In this document: positions 16,960 through 23,849 of the stretch, one piece after another
Layout of the letters: every line of letters starts with the position of its first letter
How positions within the stretch are numbered: position 1 is the stretch's first letter
Assembly (NCBI GenBank): GCA_963669455.1
Contig: OY770026.1
Coordinates: 1,922,001-1,986,000, forward strand
Source of the DNA: JAWKWH01 sp963669455
Lineage (GTDB): Bacteria; Pseudomonadota; Alphaproteobacteria; Rhizobiales; Rhizobiaceae
Reading direction: 5' to 3'
Length of the DNA stretch: 64,000 nt
The notes under the pieces: generated by a model
Told to the model about the DNA's origin: nothing
Databases searched by the model: none
Seen by the model: only the letters and a program-made list of their open reading frames with translations
Program-made: the position numbers and the translations under genes

Positions 16960-17937
16960 ATGAATATTGTCCAGCAAATTACCGTCGATGCCGATGAGAC
17001 CGGGATGCGTCTTGACCGCTGGTTTAAGGCGCATTTTCCAGGGCTTGGCTTCGGGCCGCTGCAAAAATTACTGCGGTCGGGGCAAATCCGGGTCGATGGC
17101 GGGCGGGTGAAGTCCGATACGCGCTTGAAGCCGGGCCAGGTGGTGCGCGTTCCGCCATTGGGCACTGACAGCAAAAACGTGCCTTCGACGGTGCGCACGC
17201 TGCGCAATGCTTCCGATGGCGATGCGCTGGCAAAGATTATGCTCTATGAAGACGACAAGGTGCTGGTGCTCAACAAACCGGCCGGTCTGGCGGTGCAGGG
17301 CGGATCAGGTGTGTCGCGCCATATTGACGGAATGCTCGAAGCGCTACGCAACAAAAAGGGCGAAAAGCCGAGGCTGGTACACCGTATCGACCGGGATACC
17401 TCGGGCGTTTTGGTCATTGCACGCTCACGTCAGGCCGCCGTCAGGCTCACAGAAGCGTTTCGCAAGCGTAATACCAAAAAGACCTATTGGGCACTGGTCA
17501 AGCAGGTGCCAAGCAAGCGAGAGGGTAAAATTTCAACCTGGCTGGTTCGCGAAAAGACACCGGATGGTGACAGGATGCGTGTTGCCAATCACGGCGAGCC
17601 GGATTCCGATCATGCGGTTTCCTACTACCGGACGGTCGATAGTGCCGCCCAGGGGCTTGCCTGGCTCGAAATGGAGCCCCACACCGGCCGTACCCACCAA
17701 TTGCGCGTTCACGCAGCCCATATCGGCTGTCCCATCATTGGTGATCCGAAATATTTCGAAGCCGACCATAATTGGGATTTTCCAGGCGGTATCCAGAAAC
17801 GATTGCACTTGCATGCCCGGCGCATTGTCATCCCGCATCCAAATGGCGGAACGATAGACGTTGCAGCACCGCTGCCGCCGCATATGGTGCAAAGCTGGAA
17901 CCTCATCGGATTTGACGAGGCTTCTGCAGAGGATTAG
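16960..17937 (+). CDS. rluC: RluC/RluD-family 23S rRNA pseudouridine synthase
   Basis: The enzyme isomerises uridines in 23S rRNA. The 325-aa protein has an N-terminal S4 domain (residues ~13-65, LRSGQIRVDGGRVKSDTRL), then the RluA-type catalytic domain with HRIDRDTSG, whose aspartate D144 is the expected nucleophile, and the HTGRTHQLRVHAAHIG motif. The S4 domain favours RluC or RluD; the RluC assignment rests on rhizobial gene order near crcB and is not certain. Confidence 0.85.
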   Translation: MNIVQQITVDADETGMRLDRWFKAHFPGLGFGPLQKLLRSGQIRVDGGRVKSDTRLKPGQVVRVPPLGTDSKNVPSTVRTLRNASDGDALAKIMLYEDDKVLVLNKPAGLAVQGGSGVSRHIDGMLEALRNKKGEKPRLVHRIDRDTSGVLVIARSRQAAVRLTEAFRKRNTKKTYWALVKQVPSKREGKISTWLVREKTPDGDRMRVANHGEPDSDHAVSYYRTVDSAAQGLAWLEMEPHTGRTHQLRVHAAHIGCPIIGDPKYFEADHNWDFPGGIQKRLHLHARRIVIPHPNGGTIDVAAPLPPHMVQSWNLIGFDEASAED

Positions 17938-17948
17938 GTCCTGTTGAC

Positions 17949-18728
17949 ATGCGTGATTTGCTCGAAGACGCGGCCAAGGCGGCCGACAACCACCCGGAAG
18001 CGCTGGCAAGGAAACACTCCAAGCCGGCGCTGCCGAAGCGTTTTTACCAGACGGCGAGCGTTGCTGTGTGCGAAACCGGCGGGTTTGGGATCGCGCTTGA
18101 CGGCCGCCTGGTCAAAACGCCGGCAAAGGCGATGCTTGCCATGCCTACCAAAGCGGCGGCGCAGCTGATCTGCGATGAGTTTAGCGCGCAGGAAGACCAG
18201 ATCGATCCGGCCAGAATGCCGGTGACACGGCTTGCAAACACGGCCGTCGATGGTGTCGCGGCCGATCCACAGGCGGTTTTTGAAGACATTTTGCGCTTTG
18301 CCTCGTCGGACCTGATTTGTTACCGCGCGGCGACGCCGGAAGAACTGGTCGAGCGGCAGGCCGGCGCCTGGGATCCGGTGCTTGATCTTGTCCGCGACCA
18401 CTATGGCGCTCAGTTTGTCCTGTCGGAATGGGTCATGCATGTCGATCAGCCGCGCGAGGCGATCGCGGCGATCGGCGTTGCCATAAAGCCGCATGAGAAC
18501 CCGGTAGCGCTGGCCGCCATTCACTCGATGACGGCGCTTACCGGCTCCGCCCTGCTGGCAACATGCGTGGCCAACCGTCTGATCGATGTTGACGCTGCCT
18601 GGGCGGCGGCGCATGTGGATGAGGACTGGAATATCTCGCAATGGGGTGAGGATGGCGAGGCGGCGCAAAGGCGGGCATTCCGGCATGGTGACATGCGGGC
18701 CGCTTTCCGGCTGTTTGATGCGCTCTAG
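17949..18728 (+). CDS. ATP12-family F1-ATPase assembly chaperone
   Basis: ATP12 proteins assist assembly of the F1 alpha subunit in mitochondria and alphaproteobacteria. The 259-aa protein shows the family core: KRFYQTASVAV near residue 31, the LDGRLVKTPAKA segment, PVTRLANTAVDG, and LICYRAATPEELVERQ. It lies 11 nt after the pseudouridine synthase. Its 3' end overlaps the convergent PIG-L gene by 4 nt. Confidence 0.9.
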   Translation: MRDLLEDAAKAADNHPEALARKHSKPALPKRFYQTASVAVCETGGFGIALDGRLVKTPAKAMLAMPTKAAAQLICDEFSAQEDQIDPARMPVTRLANTAVDGVAADPQAVFEDILRFASSDLICYRAATPEELVERQAGAWDPVLDLVRDHYGAQFVLSEWVMHVDQPREAIAAIGVAIKPHENPVALAAIHSMTALTGSALLATCVANRLIDVDAAWAAAHVDEDWNISQWGEDGEAAQRRAFRHGDMRAAFRLFDAL

Positions 18729-19624
18729 CGTTCTGCCGCCATGGTTCTAAGCGGCTCGCCGGCCGGTGGGTCGATTGCAAAGAAGTTGAGCGGCGGCAAA
18801 TAGCGCTCGTTTGACGCGGTGGCCTGTTTGGCCGGCGCCTCGATAAAGCATTCCTCGTCGGGCCACTGCCAGTTTTCGTCCCAGGTCCAGCAATCGTGCT
18901 TCTTGTAGGTCGCGGCAACGCGGTCGGCGAACGCCTTGTTGGAGGCAAGGCGAATTTCGGGCGAGGGTGATGATGTCATGTAGTTTACGGCAAGCGGCAC
19001 TGTGCGTTCGGTGCAGTAGTTTGACATCCATAAGGTAAAGCCGATTTCGCGACGCAATTGATCAAGCACGCGGAAGACCTGAACATGATCTTCATGGCCG
19101 TATTCGCCCCATGGATTGTGCGAAAATACATTCATCTCAGGGCGGAGCCTGGATTTCAAAAGATGATAAATCGTATCGCGATTTTCGCGGTAGGCGGCAT
19201 GAACGCTCGTAGCCGGCGGCTTATTGCCGATAGGAACTACCGTGGAAAGTGTGCGCTTGGCGATCCGCTTGATCTCTCGCTTTGACGCCGCAAGCGAAAA
19301 GGTCAGCCCGTATTCGTCGCAACGTGGATTTGTCCAATCGGCACATCCATAGGAACCTGCTTCGCTCAAATTGAGACATTGGATGTTTTCACGCGGATAA
19401 TCAGCCATTGCCGCCTGGCGTTTTTCGCCAAGCTCTGGTTGAGCCCAGAAATCCCGGTAGATAATCAGGATTTCATCCACATCTGCCAGAATGGACGTAA
19501 ACCAAAGCAATTCATCGTCTGGATGAGCACCGATAATGATCGAGTCTTTCAGAAAATCAGGTCGTTTCATATGTTTATTGTCCGTGCCTGCTGCTGACAT
19601 TTGCAAAATGGCTGCACATTCCAC
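18725..19624 (-). CDS. PIG-L/LmbE family deacetylase
   Basis: PIG-L enzymes are zinc-dependent N-deacetylases of N-acetylglucosamine-type sugars. The 299-aa product has the zinc motif AHPDDE (residues 33-38) and a second histidine site WGEYGHEDHVQVF. The GTG at 19624 follows the upstream stop directly and has an AGGCGG site 9 nt before it; the ATG at 19570 (MKRPDFLKDS) is an alternative. It is the last gene of a minus-strand block with acetyltransferase-like and O-antigen-ligase-like genes, so a polysaccharide or glycolipid substrate is likely but unproven. Confidence 0.8.
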   Translation of the reverse strand: MECAAILQMSAAGTDNKHMKRPDFLKDSIIIGAHPDDELLWFTSILADVDEILIIYRDFWAQPELGEKRQAAMADYPRENIQCLNLSEAGSYGCADWTNPRCDEYGLTFSLAASKREIKRIAKRTLSTVVPIGNKPPATSVHAAYRENRDTIYHLLKSRLRPEMNVFSHNPWGEYGHEDHVQVFRVLDQLRREIGFTLWMSNYCTERTVPLAVNYMTSSPSPEIRLASNKAFADRVAATYKKHDCWTWDENWQWPDEECFIEAPAKQATASNERYLPPLNFFAIDPPAGEPLRTMAAER

Positions 19625-20665
19625 TCATGCAAACCGCCTACTGACCGAGTGCACGGAATCGGCCACGTGCCCGGTGATGCTTACTGCTTTGGTGAATGTT
19701 GTGATGCGTATGGCCCTGGTGCCGAAATCGGCTTTGAATGCTTCATCGCCGATCGTAAAATCAAAAATGTCGCCACCGGCGTCTATCCAATCGCCCATAA
19801 TCCGGTCGTACATCAGCAATCCGGGCGATGCCTTTGAATATTTGGTGTAATCACATCCGATCAGCAGGTAGTTGAAGCGCTGCTTGATACACGTACCAAA
19901 GACAATCCCTGCCGTGTTGCCGTTCTCTGTCAGCCGGTAGGTCCGCGAAAATCCACTTTCGCACCCTGTTGCTGCTACCTGTGCATAAAATTCGTGAATG
20001 CTGTCCTTTTGGATCGGATCGTCATCAAATCTTCCCGAACGCAGCGCACGCAGTTCGGCAATTGCCCTACGCGCTTGTGGGGGATCCGAAACGAGCTCAA
20101 GCTCTGTATCGCCCAGGCGCTCGAAACGGCGGTGCTTCCGATCGAGGTTTTTAAGCTGGCTTCTACCAAAGGATGCTGCTCGCCATTGTTCATAGGGGGC
20201 TTCAAGCAATGCTTCATGCGAGTGGAAGTCCGCCTGTTGGGGTGCAATACCGGTCATGTGCTGGATGAGGGAGGCGTGTTCGGGCCTGACCGACTTTATC
20301 CTCAGAATGTCACAAGGCGCGATCAGTTGACGTAGTTTGGCGGAGAACCGCTCATACTCCAAAATTGCGTGGTGAGCGTCGGTCCTGACTACCGGCGCAC
20401 AGTAGTCCGTGACCCCGAGGTCGGCGAGTTCCACGATCTTTACGCCACGGCGACGCAGGCGCATCAGCGGAACAACCGCAATCAATTTACCAGCCTGGCG
20501 AACTGTTGCGGTTATGGGCTCTGCGTTCATTTGCGGTGCCAGCTTGCGATACATCGGTGCGAGCCATTCAGGGTGCTGAAATGCCGTTGCTGACGAACTC
20601 ATGAAGAGTTCGCGGTACTCATTTCCGCTAAAATCCCATTCGCGTTCGAGATCTATCTCGATCAT
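19625..20665 (-). CDS. CelD/BioF2-like GNAT-fold acetyltransferase
   Basis: The 346-aa protein resembles Acetyltransf_6 (CelD/BioF2-like) proteins found in exopolysaccharide clusters, which are thought to transfer acyl groups. Visible segments are ELADLGVTDYCAPVV (residues ~80-94), DILRIKSVRPEH, and the C-terminal GNAT-like core IGCDYTKYSKASPGLLMYDRIM with DFTIGDEAFKADFG. It is a paralogue of the frameshifted copy at 21085-22184. Its stop abuts the PIG-L GTG. Two perfect 11-bp repeats lie 14 nt before the start. Confidence 0.75.
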   Translation of the reverse strand: MIEIDLEREWDFSGNEYRELFMSSSATAFQHPEWLAPMYRKLAPQMNAEPITATVRQAGKLIAVVPLMRLRRRGVKIVELADLGVTDYCAPVVRTDAHHAILEYERFSAKLRQLIAPCDILRIKSVRPEHASLIQHMTGIAPQQADFHSHEALLEAPYEQWRAASFGRSQLKNLDRKHRRFERLGDTELELVSDPPQARRAIAELRALRSGRFDDDPIQKDSIHEFYAQVAATGCESGFSRTYRLTENGNTAGIVFGTCIKQRFNYLLIGCDYTKYSKASPGLLMYDRIMGDWIDAGGDIFDFTIGDEAFKADFGTRAIRITTFTKAVSITGHVADSVHSVSRRFA

Positions 20666-20678
20666 GATACCCAGCCTG

Positions 20679-20700
20679 TTATTACACGTTTATTACACGT
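20679..20700 (-). promoter_or_regulatory. tandem 11-bp repeat upstream of the CelD-like gene
   Basis: Two perfect adjacent copies of TTATTACACGT (ACGTGTAATAA on the coding strand) lie 14-35 nt before the acetyltransferase start. The 11-bp period equals about one helical turn, which would place two protein sites on one face of the DNA. Each unit also contains a -10-like TAATAA. A duplicated operator or a slippage duplication are both possible. Confidence 0.4.
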
Positions 20701-20801
20701 TGTTTTGTTCCTGACGGTATTGTGGCAGATCCGGGTTAAGCATTTGATATTGGTGTATAGGATGGGCTTTTGCCGGATATCCACCCGACTGGTGTAACGG
20801 G

Positions 20802-20908
20802 CTAGAGTATTTTTGATGAAAACCGAGTCATCAAAAACGCTCTAAGCTATTGTTTTGGCGCATTTTCGCGAGCGCAAAAGTCTGCAACTTTTGCTGAAAA
20901 TGCTCTAG
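20802..20908. repeat. RIME-like double-palindrome intergenic repeat, copy 1
   Basis: This 107-bp element is bounded by CTAGAG and CTCTAG and has two hairpins: a TTTTTGATG / CATCAAAAA stem and a second with CATTTTC...GCGCAAAAG pairing with CTTTTGCTGAAAATG. Near-identical copies occur at 30386-30492 (same orientation) and 48327-48432 (inverted). The architecture and end sequences resemble RIME1 of Rhizobium and Bru-RS1 of Brucella. Confidence 0.9.
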
Positions 20909-20978
20909 TGCCCCGAAGCCGAAGTTCGTAACATTCTACTGCACGCTCAGTACGAACTTCGGATTCGATCAGGACACA
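20907..20978. repeat. palindromic element with 12-bp perfect arms
   Basis: CCGAAGTTCGTA (20919-20930) pairs perfectly with TACGAACTTCGG (20951-20962); extended by five bases the arms match 16 of 17. The flanks TAGTGCCCC and AGGACACAG continue a weaker symmetry. It abuts the RIME-like copy. Only one copy is present in the window, so its status as a dispersed repeat is inferred. Confidence 0.65.
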
Positions 20979-20994
20979 GCGAAGAGTTTGTTTT

Positions 20995-21070
20995 TAGTGT
21001 GGTTTTCGGATTTGAGGTTTGCCAGTGAGTGCACAGGAAAAATGAAGCGAACTTCAAATCCACCACACTA
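20995..21070. repeat. 76-bp palindromic element with TAGTGTGGT/ACCACACTA ends
   Basis: Nine-base perfect outer arms (20995-21003 and 21062-21070) enclose inner arms GGATTTGAGGTTTGC (21008-21022) and GCGAACTTCAAATCC, complementary at 13 of 15 positions. It lies just downstream of the frameshifted acetyltransferase. It may be a REP-type element or may serve as its transcription terminator; no second copy is in the window. Confidence 0.6.
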
Positions 21071-21084
21071 GCTTCAGCCGATAT

Positions 21085-22184
21085 CTATGCCCGCATCCTC
21101 GTGTCCATCGCTGGATTTCCTTTTTGCACCAGAGCGCTGGACAGCTGATGCCGCACGGCTGTGGCGCCGCACGCTGCCCGGCCGGCAACCGATTTTGCTT
21201 CCAAGAAGCGATATATCGGTACGGCAGTTGTACCGAACTTTTCCTTGTAGTCGGCCGAGCCGATGTTGAAATCAAACGTGGTTTCGTTTGTTGTGGCACA
21301 GTCGGCCATGATCATGTCATGCAACAGGAATCCAGGGGAGCACCTGCGGTATTTTTCATAGTCGCAGCCAATCAATATTCCATGATACCGGCCAGCGTCA
21401 GCGATACCGAAACTGATGCCGACGAGTGAGCCATCCTGTTCCAGCTTGTGAGTAAGGGCAAATCCGTTCTTGGCGCCTTTGTCGGCAATGGTTGAGTAAA
21501 ACCGGAGAACGTCTGTGTTTGCCAATGGGTCTTTCTCAAACCGGCCAGCACGAAGGGATTTAAGTTCCACAATTGCATGACTGCTTCGCGCGCATCGGTC
21601 AATCGCCGAAACGATACGTTGCCAAGGCGTTCCAGGCGCCGTTTCGCGTAGTCGATCTGTTGCCGATGGCTTTTGCTGAACGTTTTGCAGCGAAAATTCT
21701 CAAATGGCTGGCACAGTGTCAGCTCATGGGAGCAAACAGGTGCTGCCTGATGTGGCAGCCCGGTAAGGTTTGCAATTGTCTGCATGTGCTCTGGACGAAC
21801 CGCCTTGATGCGGAAAATGTCGTTTCGCCCGGTTTTTTGCAGCAGTTCGGAAGCCAATTGAGCGTTGGCGCCAATTTCTGCTTCAAGGCCCTTGCGAATA
21901 ACGGGAGCACAGTAATCCGTTACGCCGAAATCGGCGATTTCCACGATCGTGATTCCGTATTTGCGTTTGCGGATCAACGGCAGAACAAACACGAGCTGAT
22001 TGTCTGAAGTATTGCGGCCTGTAATCGTGAGCGCCTCGGCCTTGAATGCCGGCACCAGCTCTTGATAAATTGTTGCCAACCACAATGGATGCTGGAACGC
22101 GGTTGGAAAAACCGCGCTGGTATAGAGGTCCCTGTACTCGGCTGCCGAATAATCGAACTCAGGTTCGAAAGAGAGCTTGATCAT
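21085..22184 (-). pseudogene. CelD/BioF2-like acetyltransferase paralogue, frameshifted
   Basis: The N-terminal frame (from the ATG at 22184) matches the intact paralogue at 19625-20665 through EIADFGVTDYCAPVI, FRIKAVRPEHM and DAREAVM, then loses similarity. The match resumes in another frame as VELKSLRAGRFEKDP, IGCDYEKYRRCSPGFLLHDMIM and DFNIGSADYKEKFG up to the stop at 21085. The switch lies at about 21571-21585, and the 1100-nt span is not a multiple of 3. A good GGGGGG ribosome-binding site precedes the start. A real lesion or a sequencing error are both possible. Confidence 0.75.
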
Positions 22185-22289
22185 AATTGTCCCCCCAACA
22201 ATATGTACAACCGGCCTACGGATGTCTTGGGCTCATGATCTAACGTAGGGGAATGCGGCTATCAATGCACACGCTTTTGTGAATAAAGG

Positions 22290-23627
22290 TTAACTGGCGG
22301 GGGCTTGAAATCCATTTTTCGATTGCATTTGCAGCCGTGCCGTCATGTGTAAGCCAAGGACGGCGATGATCATCATAACCCAGGTGGGATCGGCCCGCCG
22401 AAACCAAGAACTTTCCAGAAACGAATTCAGCAGAACGAAGGTGAGGATCATCAAAAACAGATCGGCAAGACGCCGGTTTTCAGCGCCTGGACGGCATCTG
22501 ATATAGTGGGCGAGCGGGCGCAGGCAGAGGATTGCAATGACGATGGCCGCCATCGGCCACCCCATGAACAGAGCCAGGTCGAGATAATTATTGTGCCCGT
22601 TCACAATGCCGCGATAATCCCAATCAGCGTCGATGGGAAGAAACGCATTGGTGACGATCGGCTTGAGCCAGAAATTGTCAAACCCGTATCCGGTCCAGGG
22701 TCTGGCGGCGATGTTTTTCAGTGCGATGGTCCATAATTCGTCGCGGCCCGTATAGGTCGGATCGCTCAACAGGCCTGCGACGATATCCGCGAGCGGCGGT
22801 GAGACAACCGTGCCCACGGTGAGGGCGGCCATAATTGAGACGCTGATGGCCATGAGAAGCGGTGGCAGCCATCTGGATGCGAATAACCTTCCCGCAATCA
22901 CCACGCCGATTGCGACCGGGACCAGGCCATTGGTGGTTTTCGACCCGGTCTGGATGACAAAGATTGCCGCCAGCAGGGCGACGGCAACGCCGCTCCAGCG
23001 CTGACCACTTCGCATCAAATAGAAGCCGAAGAATATGAAAGCGGCCATGACCGGCCCAGCGACATTTTTATGGGGGAACAGACCATGCCAAAGGCCCTCG
23101 TGCTGGGCCTCGTTTCCGCCTGCGCTGTGGACGGCAAGATCAGGAAAGACGGCGACACCGAAATAGCAAAGGGCGAGCACGATCATGAGTGACCAGGTGA
23201 CGGCCTGCCGGAACCCGGCAACCGAATGGGGAATGGCCAGAACGCCGGCACAGATGATGATGACGACGAGTGTAAAAAAGACCGAACGGGTGGCGCTTGC
23301 CGGATCTGCGCCGATCGATGCGGACAGGAGAAGGCAGATGATGACGGGCACCCAGGCAATATCGGCTATTGCCGCGATCCGGCGCCTGTCTGCGAGCATG
23401 AACATGCCCAACAGCGACACAAGCCCAAGCAGGGTAAAGCCGATTTGATTGAGCGGATTGGGGCCTTGCGGAGCATCTGAAATCCGTGAAAATGCGGCGA
23501 AGGGCTCAAACGAGATCAGCAGGGCGGTAAACAGGACTGTGGCGGCAAGGGTGGCGGCTGCCGAATAAAGCCGGGCCAGATCGGCCGGATCGATACGGTT
23601 TGCGTCGCTGGCCGGCAGGTGGTCCAA
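22290..23627 (-). CDS. O-antigen ligase/polymerase-like membrane protein (ExoQ/Wzy_C family)
   Basis: Proteins of this family polymerise or ligate polysaccharide repeat units in the periplasm. About ten hydrophobic segments are visible; the periplasmic loop and following motif (GRDELWTIALKNI, RPWTGYGFDNFW, GHNNYLDLALFMGWP) match the Wzy_C signature. I choose the TTG at 23627 because a GGAGG site lies 5 nt before it, giving 445 aa; in-frame ATGs at 23711 and 23729 lack such sites. No glycosyltransferase or flippase gene is nearby, so the chain it handles must be made elsewhere. Confidence 0.78.
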   Translation of the reverse strand: MDHLPASDANRIDPADLARLYSAAATLAATVLFTALLISFEPFAAFSRISDAPQGPNPLNQIGFTLLGLVSLLGMFMLADRRRIAAIADIAWVPVIICLLLSASIGADPASATRSVFFTLVVIIICAGVLAIPHSVAGFRQAVTWSLMIVLALCYFGVAVFPDLAVHSAGGNEAQHEGLWHGLFPHKNVAGPVMAAFIFFGFYLMRSGQRWSGVAVALLAAIFVIQTGSKTTNGLVPVAIGVVIAGRLFASRWLPPLLMAISVSIMAALTVGTVVSPPLADIVAGLLSDPTYTGRDELWTIALKNIAARPWTGYGFDNFWLKPIVTNAFLPIDADWDYRGIVNGHNNYLDLALFMGWPMAAIVIAILCLRPLAHYIRCRPGAENRRLADLFLMILTFVLLNSFLESSWFRRADPTWVMMIIAVLGLHMTARLQMQSKNGFQAPAS

Positions 23628-23849
23628 AATTGCCTCCGCAGGAATTGTCACATGATCTGGTTTTGACGCTAACACCGCACTGGTTTTGTTATGGTTAATG
23701 AAACCTTGCATTTTGCATGGGGGCAGCATTGTTCAACGCGTCGCCGCGATGTCGCAAATAGATCACACTGATGCGGGTGGCCGGAATAATGTGGGGCGCG
23801 GGCTTGTCCCATAGCAAATTTGTCAGCCGCCCAACCGGAGAAGCAGTCA

